Source: CAYVOX01 sp964453035 (GTDB lineage: Bacteria; Chloroflexota; Anaerolineae; Anaerolineales; Anaerolineaceae). From it: 15,941 bases of DNA. Below the pieces are notes generated by a model. That model made no database searches. It was given only the letters and a program-made list of their open reading frames with translations, and was not told where the DNA came from. How positions within the stretch are numbered: position 1 is the first letter of the stretch; each line of letters starts with the position of its first letter. Shown piece after piece: positions 1 to 8,068 of the stretch. Location of the stretch: positions 1 through 15,941 of the forward strand of contig CAYVOX010000070.1 of assembly GCA_964453035.1 (NCBI GenBank), in the 5' to 3' direction. Made by a program: the position numbers and the translations under genes.

Positions 1-158
1 TTGGTGCAATTTTGCTGGCTATCCTCATCGCCGGGTTACTCAGCGCCATCATGCTGCTGGGCAGCGTGGCGTTGAGACGGTACAAGCCTCTTGTGGCTAT
101 TCCCTACGCGCCGTTTCTTCTATTGGGCGCGGCAATTTTTATTTTTATTCCCAAATAA
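1..158 (+). CDS. Prepilin peptidase (type IV leader peptidase, A24 family), C-terminal fragment
   Basis: Only the last 51 codons are present; the reading frame is open from base 3 and ends at TAA 156-158. The visible peptide is very hydrophobic: a membrane helix rich in Leu, Ile and Ala, a short basic stretch (LRRYKP), the segment AIPYAPFLLLGA, then a last hydrophobic helix ending IFIPK. The IPYAPFLxLGA segment matches the well-known C-terminal IPFGPFLALGA block of bacterial prepilin peptidases, inner-membrane aspartyl proteases that cut and usually N-methylate type IV prepilins and pseudopilins. The catalytic aspartates lie upstream, outside the window, so activity cannot be judged. The gene converges on pckA with one base between the two stop codons. 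A different small membrane protein is possible, but the motif makes the family call fairly safe. Confidence 0.75.
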   Translation, partial: GAILLAILIAGLLSAIMLLGSVALRRYKPLVAIPYAPFLLLGAAIFIFIPK

Positions 159-159
159 T

Positions 160-1728
160 TCACTTGGCGCTGCTGTATTGCGTAAAGTTTGACTTGAATT
201 GCGCCACCAGTTTTTCAGCCTGAGCCCGGTATGCGTCAGCATCTGCCCAGGATAAGCTGGGATCCAATACCTCATCAGGCACGCCCGGGCAATGCGCGGG
301 GATCTCCAGATCAAAAAACGGCTCTTTGCGCATAGCTGAATAGTCAAGCGTGCCGTTGAGCGCACTCTTCAGCATGGCCCGCGTGTACGGAAGTTTGATC
401 CGGCTGCCCACGCCATAACCACCACCAGTCCAGCCCGTATTGACCAGCCACACACGAACATTGTGCGTCTTAATCTTTCTGCCAAGCATATCAGCATAAA
501 CGTGCGGAGGTAGGGGTAGGAAGGGCGCACCAAAACAGGATGAGAAAGTCACCTGGGGTTCTGCTCCCAGCCCTTTTTCAGTTCCTGCCAGTTTGGATGT
601 ATATCCAGATAAAAAGTAGTACATCGCCTGTTCCGGGGTTAACCGCGCAATCGGGGGCAGCACGCCGAAAGCATCTGCGCTCAGGAAGAAGATATTGTTA
701 GGGTGACCTGCGAATCCCGCTGGAACATGGTTGGGAATATACTCAATCGGGTAGGCTCCGCGTGTGTTTTCAGTCAACCGGTCATCGTCAAAATCTGGCT
801 GACGCGTAATGGGGTCATACACCACATTTTCAAGCACTGTGCCGAATCTTCCTACAGCCGACCAGATGAGCGGTTCATACTCTGCCCGAAGCTTGATGGT
901 CTTGGCGTAACATCCACCTTCGAAGTTGAAAATGCCCTCAGTGCTCCAACCATGCTCATCATCTCCAATCAGCATCCTGTCTGGATCGGAGGATAAGGTA
1001 GTTTTACCTGTGCCGGAGAGCCCAAAAAACAAAGCAACCTCTCCCTTATCGTTGATATTGGCAGAGCAGTGCATCGGTAGCACGTCAGTATGCGGCATGA
1101 GGTAGTTCATTACGGTGAAAATCGCCTTCTTGATTTCCCCCGCGTAGCTGCTGCCGCCGATGAGCACTAATCCTTTCGTAAAATTCAAAATAATGAAGGT
1201 GCCCGATTTGGTGTCGTCTTCTTGGGGATCGGCGTAGAAATCCGGCACATGAATGAGGGTGAATTGAGGAGTCTGGGTCACCTTTTTTTCAGTGGAAAGG
1301 CGAATAAACAAATCTCGCGCAAATAAACTGGCATAGGCTTTGTCTGAGATGATGCGGATAGGGATTGAGTGGGCGGGATCCGCGCCTGCCGCCATATCCT
1401 GCACATATACCACTTTTCCCTGTAAGTGGGCGGATACCTTACCAAAAATTTGATTGAACTTATCCACCGAAATGGGTTGATTGACCTTACCCCACCAGAT
1501 TTCGCTCTCAACGGCTTCATCTCGACAGACAAACTTATCGTTGGGTGATCGACCGGTGTGTTGACCGGTGTTAACGATCACCGCCCCTTGAGCCGAGAGC
1601 TCGCCCTCCCGGTGATGAATGACATGTTCCACCAATTCAGCTGCGCCTAAGTTCCAATGAACCGCTTGCAGGTTCCTGAGGTTATGGTGGTCGAGCCCAT
1701 AATGCGACGGTGTCCCTGTTGATTTCAT
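160..1728 (-). CDS. pckA: Phosphoenolpyruvate carboxykinase (ATP)
   Basis: Cytosolic enzyme of 522 residues, close to the usual 520-540, which interconverts oxaloacetate plus ATP with PEP, CO2 and ADP, normally the first committed step of gluconeogenesis; in some anaerobes it runs in the carboxylating, ATP-forming direction. Visible motifs are TGRSPNDKF near residues 58-66 (substrate-binding Arg60), the SSYAGEIKK block at 193-201, the P-loop GLSGTGKTTL at 236-245, the kinase-2/metal motif IGDDEHGW at 254-261 and RGAYPIEYIPN at 323-333. All key elements look intact. The ATG start at 1726-1728 is supported by a GGAGG four bases upstream (complement of 1733-1737). It is the last gene of a same-strand run, only 18 nt after the lipoprotein stop, so it is probably co-transcribed with asp23-like, nusB and the lipoprotein. 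The P-loop form separates it from the GTP-dependent family. Confidence 0.97.
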   Translation of the reverse strand: MKSTGTPSHYGLDHHNLRNLQAVHWNLGAAELVEHVIHHREGELSAQGAVIVNTGQHTGRSPNDKFVCRDEAVESEIWWGKVNQPISVDKFNQIFGKVSAHLQGKVVYVQDMAAGADPAHSIPIRIISDKAYASLFARDLFIRLSTEKKVTQTPQFTLIHVPDFYADPQEDDTKSGTFIILNFTKGLVLIGGSSYAGEIKKAIFTVMNYLMPHTDVLPMHCSANINDKGEVALFFGLSGTGKTTLSSDPDRMLIGDDEHGWSTEGIFNFEGGCYAKTIKLRAEYEPLIWSAVGRFGTVLENVVYDPITRQPDFDDDRLTENTRGAYPIEYIPNHVPAGFAGHPNNIFFLSADAFGVLPPIARLTPEQAMYYFLSGYTSKLAGTEKGLGAEPQVTFSSCFGAPFLPLPPHVYADMLGRKIKTHNVRVWLVNTGWTGGGYGVGSRIKLPYTRAMLKSALNGTLDYSAMRKEPFFDLEIPAHCPGVPDEVLDPSLSWADADAYRAQAEKLVAQFKSNFTQYSSAK

Positions 1729-1746
1729 TTTTCCTCCATTACGATT

Positions 1747-4218
1747 TTATTTTGGGTTTGCCAACAATTTTGGATACCAGTACCAGATCATATCACTGGC
1801 TGGCTTGCCGTGAATGGATGATGATTTATCCTGCACAGCCGCCGGTGGGTAGTACCCTCTTGAGACAAAGCCGTCAATCCACTTCCTGGTATTGAGAACC
1901 GTTAGGAAGGCGTTGTAAATCGAGGCTTGCTCCGCAAGGTCAACATTGAGGGTGGAAATATCTGCGGCAGGTTGATTTAGAGAATCAACCGGCAGGCAGG
2001 AGCTACCAACCGTGGCGCAACCTTTGACAGCACCGTCAAACGAACCCGGATTAATGCCAATTATCATCGGCTTTTTGACGGCTTCTTTAATCTTGATGAG
2101 CTCCTGGTCAAACAAGCGCCCAATTTCGGTCACCATTTCCGCTTCTTTTGCGCTGGCAGAAACGTTGATCGGCGCAGACCATAGGACGTACAATCCATCC
2201 AGGCTGTCAATAAAAATTGGCAAAGCTTTTGTTCCCTGTGGAAAGGCAGTAGCCCAATAAATGGTGCCTTTAAAATGCGAGCGCACATTCGCGATGATCT
2301 TCTTCCATTTTTCGGCCAGGTCAGCAGGTGCGCCTGAAGGTTTCCCGTCTTCCAATAAACCTGATACGGCCGGGGTAATGCTGGGTTCGCCCAGGATGAG
2401 CATGCCTGCCTTACCCTGAGTGGCAAGATCTGCAAAATTGACCAGGAAGGCTTCGTACCGGTCAAACCAACTTTGCCACCAGCCTGCATCCCTGGTTGCG
2501 CCAGCCCACCAGTTGCTCCCGGACTGAACCGAATTCGGAAAGACTGCCAATTTAAAGTCTTTCTGCTGAGCCCATCCCGCCATCTGAACCAGGTCTTGCC
2601 ACATGGGGTCCTTCCCCGGTTGAGCTTCAAGCACAGGTGGGTTTTGCCGGGTGAATGTCCAGGTTGGGGTGAAAAAAAGCCAGTTGGCATTGATATCTTT
2701 CACCGATTGGAAAGCCAGGTTCCACTTGGCTTGCCAGGTGGTTTGGTAGGTTGGCGAGAATTCAATCCCGGCAGTGAACACGCTTCCTCTGCCCTGAATT
2801 TCGGGGGATACTACCGTGGTGGGTGAAGTGGAAGGCTGCAACCAGGCCCATTTCTCAACTTCATCCTGTAGATTTTGTTCCAGCCGGCTTGGCGTAAAAA
2901 TCAATCCCTGGTTAGCCAGGCCTTTGGTTGCTTCGTCATCGGCTACACCGCACTGGTCGTTCCGGCAATAGCGGTAACCAACCGAGCCAACAATTGAGAG
3001 GGGGTTGTAAAGCACATACATCCACTGATTATTGCCTAGCGGCCACATTGGGACAGGCTCCGTCCAGCCGTATGGATTAAACTGGATGGAAATAGTATCT
3101 GTTCCCGGCGTGTTTGATGGCACTTTGACTGTGAATTGGATGGGCGCGTAATTAGGGGTTGTCCATGTATCAATGCTATCTCTGATGACCATTTCTTTAC
3201 CGGGCACAATCAACTGCCGGACTCTAAAAGCGCCATTTTTGCTAATCTCGCTATTCCAGAAGCCGTCGCCAAGGCTGTATTTGTATCGCAAGTCCAAACC
3301 GACAGGAAGATCGAGAGTCAATGTATAGCTGCCGTCATTCTGCATCGTCATCAATGGCGCTCGCGCAGCCACAGTGCTCAAGCCGCCGCTTAAATCCGAA
3401 AAAGTATTGCCCAATGCATAAGTATTTCCGATTAACCGCATAGGAATACCGCGAATGCTGCCCTGAGGCGCGGTTACTGAGAAGGTTACTTTGACGGTGG
3501 GAGACTTATTGAGTTTAATATTAGCCGGCGTAACGGAGTTGACCGCAACAGTTGCCCCCTGTTGAAATACGTCATAAGCGCCGTCAAGGCAATAAGCCAC
3601 AATGCGATGCGTTCCTTCGGGAACGCCTTCAATTAAAAAATCACCGGTGGAGGAGGTGAAGGTGTGCGCGCCGCCAGCAGCCACCATGATATTAGGCAAA
3701 GGAGCATTGGATGCCGCATCGGTTATCTTGCCGCCTATTCGCCCAAACTTTTCTTTGTAGGGGAAATCTGTCCAGGCGCTAATCACGTCTTTTGCAATTA
3801 CCGGTCCGCTCACTTTTAGCAACCGGTAGCGAACCTGCTTATTGTTAGGGGTAAACTCAATTGCCGGCGGGTTACCTTCTCTGCCGTAACGATACTTAAC
3901 CAACGACCCAATTGGGATGGAAATCCTGGTGGCGAATTGAAAATCGGCTATTTCCTCGAGCAGATAGTGTCTGGGGTTAATCGCCAGGCCGGTGATTTCA
4001 TCGAGCAGGTCGATGTAGATCTCGGGATTTTCAGGCGTGTTTCTGGGAATATCCACCTGAAACACGACTTCTGCCTGCAGGACGGGTGGTGGTGTAGGGG
4101 CGGGAGTTCCGGTGGGTGTTTGGGTGGGCAACCCCGGAATTCCATTACAACCGGAAAGGAGTAATGTAAAGATGAGACAGATGCTCCATGCAATGGTGGT
4201 TGTTCTTGTTTGCTTCAT
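1747..4218 (-). CDS. Large lipoprotein with carbohydrate-binding-like domains and a TIM-barrel glycosidase-like C-terminus
   Basis: Predicted 823-residue envelope lipoprotein. Residues 1-24 form a signal peptide with lipobox LLSGC (lipidated Cys24), followed by a Thr/Pro-rich linker. Next come beta-rich segments at about 50-150, 240-355 and 360-455, each with a K/RYRYG-type strand (LVKYRYGRE, LRYKYSLG, GYRYCRN), resembling CBM20/48-like starch-binding folds. A carboxypeptidase-regulatory-like domain lies at about 162-212 (GGKITDAASNAPLPNI, TGDFLIEGVPEGTH). From about 475 the chain looks like a GH113/GTA-type TIM barrel, with LGEPS (Glu611) as a possible acid/base residue and a C-terminal RGYYPP...SIHGKPASD...WYWYPKLL block. 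The ATG at 4216-4218 was chosen over the in-frame GTG at 4231-4233 because it has a purine-rich GGAAGGGG ribosome site and starts directly with the Lys/Arg of the signal peptide. It lies between nusB and pckA. A glycan-related role is inferred; the substrate and actual catalysis are unknown. Confidence 0.8.
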   Translation of the reverse strand: MKQTRTTTIAWSICLIFTLLLSGCNGIPGLPTQTPTGTPAPTPPPVLQAEVVFQVDIPRNTPENPEIYIDLLDEITGLAINPRHYLLEEIADFQFATRISIPIGSLVKYRYGREGNPPAIEFTPNNKQVRYRLLKVSGPVIAKDVISAWTDFPYKEKFGRIGGKITDAASNAPLPNIMVAAGGAHTFTSSTGDFLIEGVPEGTHRIVAYCLDGAYDVFQQGATVAVNSVTPANIKLNKSPTVKVTFSVTAPQGSIRGIPMRLIGNTYALGNTFSDLSGGLSTVAARAPLMTMQNDGSYTLTLDLPVGLDLRYKYSLGDGFWNSEISKNGAFRVRQLIVPGKEMVIRDSIDTWTTPNYAPIQFTVKVPSNTPGTDTISIQFNPYGWTEPVPMWPLGNNQWMYVLYNPLSIVGSVGYRYCRNDQCGVADDEATKGLANQGLIFTPSRLEQNLQDEVEKWAWLQPSTSPTTVVSPEIQGRGSVFTAGIEFSPTYQTTWQAKWNLAFQSVKDINANWLFFTPTWTFTRQNPPVLEAQPGKDPMWQDLVQMAGWAQQKDFKLAVFPNSVQSGSNWWAGATRDAGWWQSWFDRYEAFLVNFADLATQGKAGMLILGEPSITPAVSGLLEDGKPSGAPADLAEKWKKIIANVRSHFKGTIYWATAFPQGTKALPIFIDSLDGLYVLWSAPINVSASAKEAEMVTEIGRLFDQELIKIKEAVKKPMIIGINPGSFDGAVKGCATVGSSCLPVDSLNQPAADISTLNVDLAEQASIYNAFLTVLNTRKWIDGFVSRGYYPPAAVQDKSSSIHGKPASDMIWYWYPKLLANPK

Positions 4219-4242
4219 TCCTGCCCCTTCCACTCGGTGAAT

Positions 4243-4683
4243 TTATGATCGAGGCGGTTGGCCGAATGCCTGGTGTATTTCGTTTTGCCGGTTGGCCAGG
4301 CTGCCCAAAACACCGTTGACGAAACGAGGCGTGCTGTCGGAGCCATAGAGTTTTGCCAGTTCAACTGCTTCGTTGATAGCAACCTTAACCGGAGTGCAGT
4401 TTGATACGGCAAATTCCCACAGGGCAATTCGAATGATGTTGCGGTCAATTATGGCAACCTGATCCAGCGGCCATTCTGGAGCATGTTGCGCGATAAAGTT
4501 GTCTAACTTTTCAAAAAGTGGAAATACCCCTTGAACAATCTGAGTCGTGAATTCCATCAGGCTTGTTTCCATCGGTTCCTCTTCCAGGCGCTGCTGCAGA
4601 ACTTCTCCGAGAAGATGGCCGGTCAGGTCAAGCTCAAAAAGGACTTGCAAGGCTAATCCGCGTGCCTTGGTGCGTGATTTCAT
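4243..4683 (-). CDS. nusB: Transcription antitermination factor NusB
   Basis: Small all-helical RNA-binding protein of 146 residues, normal for the family. It joins NusE (S10), NusA and NusG on boxA RNA to stop premature termination, chiefly in rRNA operons. Visible family blocks are the basic N-terminus KSRTKARGLALQVLFELDL, the central DRNIIRIALWEF segment, and the C-terminal VKVAINEAVELAKLYGSDSTPRFVNGVLGSL block, the most conserved NusB signature. The ATG at 4681-4683 gives a standard NusB N-terminus; the Shine-Dalgarno is weak (GAGAA) and initiation may be coupled to the asp23-like gene, whose stop is 17 nt upstream. The lipoprotein start follows 24 nt later. No truncation or frameshift is seen. 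Confidence 0.95.
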   Translation of the reverse strand: MKSRTKARGLALQVLFELDLTGHLLGEVLQQRLEEEPMETSLMEFTTQIVQGVFPLFEKLDNFIAQHAPEWPLDQVAIIDRNIIRIALWEFAVSNCTPVKVAINEAVELAKLYGSDSTPRFVNGVLGSLANRQNEIHQAFGQPPRS

Positions 4684-4700
4684 AAGGTTCTCAAATCAAG

Positions 4701-5045
4701 TCAGGCAGAATAATCAATATCTTCAACGTGAACATTTACTTTCCCAACTTCCATTCCAACCATATCCTTGATGGCTCGCGCCACCTGGTGCTGGATGGAG
4801 TGGCTCACTTCACGAACGTTAATATCTCTGCGCAAGACAACATAAATATCCGCATAAACGGTATTGTTTTCCACGAATATTTGTACGCCGTCGTTTATAT
4901 CCTTGCGCACAAGCTTGTTTAACTTTCCTGGGATGGGAGCCATCCGGCTGACACCCTCAATGCTCAGGCTGGTCAGGCGCGCGATGCTGACCAAAACATC
5001 AGGGGCAATCGTTGTTTTTCCTGCGGAATATCGTTCGTCACTCAT
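4701..5045 (-). CDS. Asp23/Gls24 family protein (DUF322)
   Basis: Predicted 114-residue cytosolic protein. The family hallmarks are an N-terminal TTIAPDVLVSIARLTSLSIEGVSRM, a central VEnntVYADIYVVLRRDINVREVSHSIQHQV, and the closing VGMEVGKVNVHVEDIDY block. In Firmicutes, relatives such as Asp23 and AmaP-linked proteins bind near the membrane and matter in envelope stress; the role in Chloroflexota is not settled. The frame is open up to 5177, but the ATG at 5043-5045 is chosen because it has a good GGAG site six bases upstream and because the extra N-terminal peptide has no family character and would overlap the divergent promoter region. It is probably the first gene of the run asp23-like, nusB, lipoprotein, pckA; an asp23-like gene beside nusB is a familiar pairing in Gram-positives. 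Family call firm, function open. Confidence 0.9.
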   Translation of the reverse strand: MSDERYSAGKTTIAPDVLVSIARLTSLSIEGVSRMAPIPGKLNKLVRKDINDGVQIFVENNTVYADIYVVLRRDINVREVSHSIQHQVARAIKDMVGMEVGKVNVHVEDIDYSA

Positions 5046-5072
5046 TCTGACTCCAGTTTTCTGATTTTGATT

Positions 5073-5078
5073 ATTATA
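5073..5078 (-). promoter_or_regulatory. Candidate -10 element for the asp23-nusB-lipoprotein-pckA unit
   Basis: The minus strand reads TATAAT here, a perfect -10 hexamer, 27 nt before the asp23-like start codon. No good -35 hexamer is found at 16-18 bp spacing, so this rests on one element in an AT-rich gap between divergent genes. Confidence 0.35.
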
Positions 5079-5130
5079 ACCCTGAATTGCGTCCAGTGTT
5101 TTGCGTGCGAAAGGATTGGTTGGAAAAAGG

Positions 5131-5136
5131 TATAAT
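5131..5136 (+). promoter_or_regulatory. Candidate -10 element for the GAPOR-like gene
   Basis: A perfect TATAAT lies 30 nt before the ATG of the oxidoreductase gene, followed by an AGGAG ribosome site at about 5156-5160. No clear -35 is present at normal spacing; TTGCGT at 5101-5106 is too far away. Placement between divergent genes supports a promoter here. Confidence 0.45.
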
Positions 5137-5166
5137 CGAACAAAACCGAGCACACAGGAGCCTTCA

Positions 5167-7131
5167 ATGGGAAACAAATCAGTACTTTATGAGATGGTGA
5201 TTGACCTCTCGCAATCATCCTGGGGTGTTTCCTGCCCGGTGGATCAGTCTTTAATCGGACCAGTGCAATACGGTTGGGATCGTTTCCAAAAAGACCACAA
5301 CTCAATGACCTTTGGCGGTGGGCTTCTGGCTGGTTCACCTCTGCCGGGCACCCGTAGAATGATGATTAGTGGTTATTCCCCGAGCTGGGAGGGATTTTTT
5401 GTCTCATCTCTCGGCGGAGCCATGTATGTTTTTCACCGCATCGGCGTTAATTACCTATGGCTCAGAGGGCGAAGTGCGCGCCAAGTTGCGCTTGTGATTA
5501 AGTTGGAGAATAACGAGTACTCCGTCCGTTTTGAGCCTGTGGATGCTGTTCGTATTTGGAGGGGCTATACAGATCACTCAGGGCGAAAATGGCAGGGTTT
5601 TTATGCCTTGCAGCGTGCCCTCTTCGAGAAATTCGGTTCTGAATACCAGGAAGGCAACCTTCGCATTTTGACGGTAGGACCTGCTGCCCGGGTAACAAAA
5701 GAGGGTGCCATCGGCTCAAACCAGGTGAAGCGGGGTAATTTGAGTAACATTGATGATTGGGCAGGGCGAGGCGGGTTAGGCTCCCGGCTATTCCAGTATC
5801 ACCGCGTGTGTGGCATTGTCTTTGGCGGGGACTGGCAGGATCCGGCGCTCAAGGAAGCGCGCGAATTGGATGCCTACTTCCTGGAACACTTTGGCCAGCG
5901 CGCCATTATGACCGACCTGGCGCTTTCTCAAAAATATCGTTACGTACCGGAGTTCGAAACGGGTGGAACTTTTGGTGTCAACATGCACACAGCGGATGAT
6001 AAGCTGCTGAGTTTTAACTACCAGTCTGTAAATGCCCCAGAGGCCGAAAGGCTCCTCCAGCATAAGGATTTTATTCAGGCGCATTATCTTAGGCAGTTCA
6101 ATGAGGAAACCATTGAACCCCGCAATTTCGACCATTGTGGTGAACCGTGCGCCGTAGCCTGCAAAAAGTATTTAGACGAGTTTAAAAAGGATTATGAACC
6201 CTACGCGGCACTTGGCCCGCTCAACGGCATCTTTGACCATCGTGCTGCCGAACAACTCAATAAATTTGTTGATTCAATGGGCCTGGATTCAATACAGGCT
6301 GGCGGCACAATCTCATGGATTATGGAACTCATCGCCAGAGGGTTGCTGCCGGCAGCAGATTTTGGCCTGCCGGAATATACAGGGAAATTTACTTTCTCGA
6401 GCGACATCAAATCTTTTGATCTGGTCACAGATTCTCTGGCGAACTCAGATTATGCATTAAAGATTCTGAGGATGATATTGTTCAGTAAAAAGGGGGGGCC
6501 ATTTCGCAAGGGTATTCGTTCTGCCGCAAAATACTTGGATGCAAAATACAGGATCCGCTCCTCTGATCTGGCGGTTTATACTGCTCATGGCAGGCGGGGC
6601 TGCATGGTGCCAAATCAATATTGGACACCGGGCATGTTTGCCCCCATGCCCATAATGGGAAAGTATTTTTGTTTTTACGGCGCGGAATTTCTTCCTCCTT
6701 ATGAGCTGGGCAGGAAAAATGTTGAGCGTTTTGTGTATGAACTGTATTCTGAAAACAGTGGTTCATGCCGTTTTCACCGTAAATGGGTGGAAGATATCAT
6801 TGATGAGATTATCCTCTCCCACTTTGACCTTGATTTAAACTATTGGCAGACGAACTTCCAGTTAGCCAAAGCCATTCATGATGCCCAATCTGCTGCTTCG
6901 GTGCCCTGGGAGAGCGAACGCGTTGAGGATATCATCATGGGCTTTTTGGAGGGCTGGAAGGATAACGGCCTAATTTCGTCGGAACTGGATGCCTGGCTAG
7001 CGCGTTTCCACAGTGGAAAGCACCAGGCTGCGCTTGATTTTTGGAATGAGATGTACCGTGGCATGCAGGATGCCTTCGCCGAGGGGATACAGGAGCCTCC
7101 ACATAAAGAACACGGACATATCAAGCGCTAA
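5167..7131 (+). CDS. Tungsten/molybdenum aldehyde ferredoxin oxidoreductase family protein, GAPOR-like
   Basis: 654-residue cytosolic enzyme. In the pterin-tungsten AOR family, aldehydes are oxidised to acids with ferredoxin as acceptor. Several blocks resemble archaeal GAPOR, which turns glyceraldehyde 3-phosphate directly into 3-phosphoglycerate: NIDDWAGRGGLGS (about 194-206), GIVFGG (216-221), ETGGTFGVN (264-272), HCGEPCAVACKK (323-334), and SGSCRFHRKW (531-540). The cluster cysteines are therefore Cys324, Cys328, Cys332 and Cys534, spaced Cx3Cx3C rather than the Cx2Cx3C of ordinary AOR; from memory, GAPOR shares this CGEPC form and a length near 653. The ATG at 5167 is chosen over a TTG at 5101 because AGGAG precedes it at normal spacing. 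The gene is monocistronic and its stop overlaps the convergent hydrolase gene. AOR-family membership is firm; substrate is inferred from recalled motifs. Confidence 0.85.
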   Translation: MGNKSVLYEMVIDLSQSSWGVSCPVDQSLIGPVQYGWDRFQKDHNSMTFGGGLLAGSPLPGTRRMMISGYSPSWEGFFVSSLGGAMYVFHRIGVNYLWLRGRSARQVALVIKLENNEYSVRFEPVDAVRIWRGYTDHSGRKWQGFYALQRALFEKFGSEYQEGNLRILTVGPAARVTKEGAIGSNQVKRGNLSNIDDWAGRGGLGSRLFQYHRVCGIVFGGDWQDPALKEARELDAYFLEHFGQRAIMTDLALSQKYRYVPEFETGGTFGVNMHTADDKLLSFNYQSVNAPEAERLLQHKDFIQAHYLRQFNEETIEPRNFDHCGEPCAVACKKYLDEFKKDYEPYAALGPLNGIFDHRAAEQLNKFVDSMGLDSIQAGGTISWIMELIARGLLPAADFGLPEYTGKFTFSSDIKSFDLVTDSLANSDYALKILRMILFSKKGGPFRKGIRSAAKYLDAKYRIRSSDLAVYTAHGRRGCMVPNQYWTPGMFAPMPIMGKYFCFYGAEFLPPYELGRKNVERFVYELYSENSGSCRFHRKWVEDIIDEIILSHFDLDLNYWQTNFQLAKAIHDAQSAASVPWESERVEDIIMGFLEGWKDNGLISSELDAWLARFHSGKHQAALDFWNEMYRGMQDAFAEGIQEPPHKEHGHIKR

Positions 7132-7775
7132 TCAATGATTTCATGAATCCCGTGCCCGCCGCATATCCATCTCGGGTTTAAAGCCATCTGAAGGTTAAAA
7201 GATTCCTGGGCAATTGCCTCATTCCAGGTATTGGCGCCGTGTGATGGTCGGTTTGGCGAGCCAGTGAGAATGGAATCTCCGGAAAATAGAATGTGTTCAC
7301 CCGGCAAATAGTACGAAAGATGCCCGGGCGTGTGGCCGGGCGTCGCAAGAACCTGAAGACCACCGCAGACTGGTAAGATGTCGCCATCTGTGAGGATATG
7401 ATCAACCGGCGCTGGCTGGTTCGAAAACATCTTGCCAACCACATTGTAGAGCAGAATTTCAATTCCCTTGGGCGTCAATTCTCGCGAGGCTACACCTTTC
7501 CGAATGGCTTCTGCTTCTATCTGGGAGGCATAAACCGCGGCATTGGAAACTTTCTTGAGTTGATTCAGGCTGCCGGTATGGTCACCATCAGAATGCGTTA
7601 ATAGTATTGTAATTAAGTCACTCAGTTGTTTGTTTGCGGTTAGAATTACCCGACTGATCTTTCCAAAGGACCCGGGCAAACCACAATCAATCAGCGTGAG
7701 CTGTGTAGGCTCAACGATTAAGTAGGCATACACAAACACATCGCGTACGGGAATAACAAATGGAGGAAGGCTCAT
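7128..7775 (-). CDS. Metallo-beta-lactamase-fold hydrolase
   Basis: 215-residue protein of the MBL superfamily, of glyoxalase II/lactonase-like size. Metal-ligand motifs in order: LTHSDGDHTG at about 59-68, which carries HxDxDH in place of the classic HxHxDH; GHTPGHLSYY (second His motif) at about 147-156; SGDS (bridging Asp) near 165-168; and GGHG near the C-terminus. The HSDGDH variant occurs in other members of this superfamily, so the protein is probably active, but with altered first metal-site ligation. The ATG at 7773-7775 has an AAGGTGG ribosome site just upstream. It converges on the GAPOR-like gene, the two stop codons sharing CTAA. No partner gene shows the substrate; thioester, lactone or phosphoester hydrolysis are all possible. 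Confidence 0.88.
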   Translation of the reverse strand: MSLPPFVIPVRDVFVYAYLIVEPTQLTLIDCGLPGSFGKISRVILTANKQLSDLITILLTHSDGDHTGSLNQLKKVSNAAVYASQIEAEAIRKGVASRELTPKGIEILLYNVVGKMFSNQPAPVDHILTDGDILPVCGGLQVLATPGHTPGHLSYYLPGEHILFSGDSILTGSPNRPSHGANTWNEAIAQESFNLQMALNPRWICGGHGIHEIID

Positions 7776-8038
7776 AGAACCACCTTAACAAAGTTAATTT
7801 GACCTATTCATTTTATCCGGAATCTTGGTGAAGCTCATCGATTTGAGGCATCGACCAGCAGGGGGGCGGTTTATTCATCGAAACAGAATGGTAAATATAT
7901 AATCAAACTCATTTGAGCTCAGGGACATTCCTTAATGCGTAATTATTATTGCGTATCATTTTGTCTGCTAACGTGGGGCAGGGGGCATCTTTTTGAAGTT
8001 ACGACAAAATTCCTCTCTGTGATTTCGATAAGTATTAT

Positions 8039-8054
8039 TATCATAAACATGATA
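8039..8054. repeat. Short inverted repeat TATCAT/ATGATA
   Basis: Six-base arms TATCAT (8039-8044) and ATGATA (8049-8054) around AAAC. It overlaps a TATAAT (8053-8058, +), so it could be an operator at a plus-strand promoter for the recombinase, but the long leader to 8368 and the lack of a -35 make that weak. Confidence 0.35.
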
Positions 8055-8068
8055 TAATAGCCGCATGA

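Noticed and set aside
2130..2690. Open frame of 186 codons on the minus strand inside the lipoprotein gene
   Set aside because: It is a shifted frame of the lipoprotein gene with an unnatural Pro/Arg/Ser-rich composition; the longer frame has a signal peptide and domains.
5101..5166. Upstream TTG start of the GAPOR-like gene
   Set aside because: The frame from TTG at 5101 spans the TATAAT and the ribosome site of the ATG at 5167; the AOR-like sequence begins only after that ATG.
5046..5177. Longer N-terminus for the asp23-like gene (start at 5177)
   Set aside because: The extra residues do not fit the family, the start would lie inside the opposite gene, and the ATG at 5045 has a good ribosome site.
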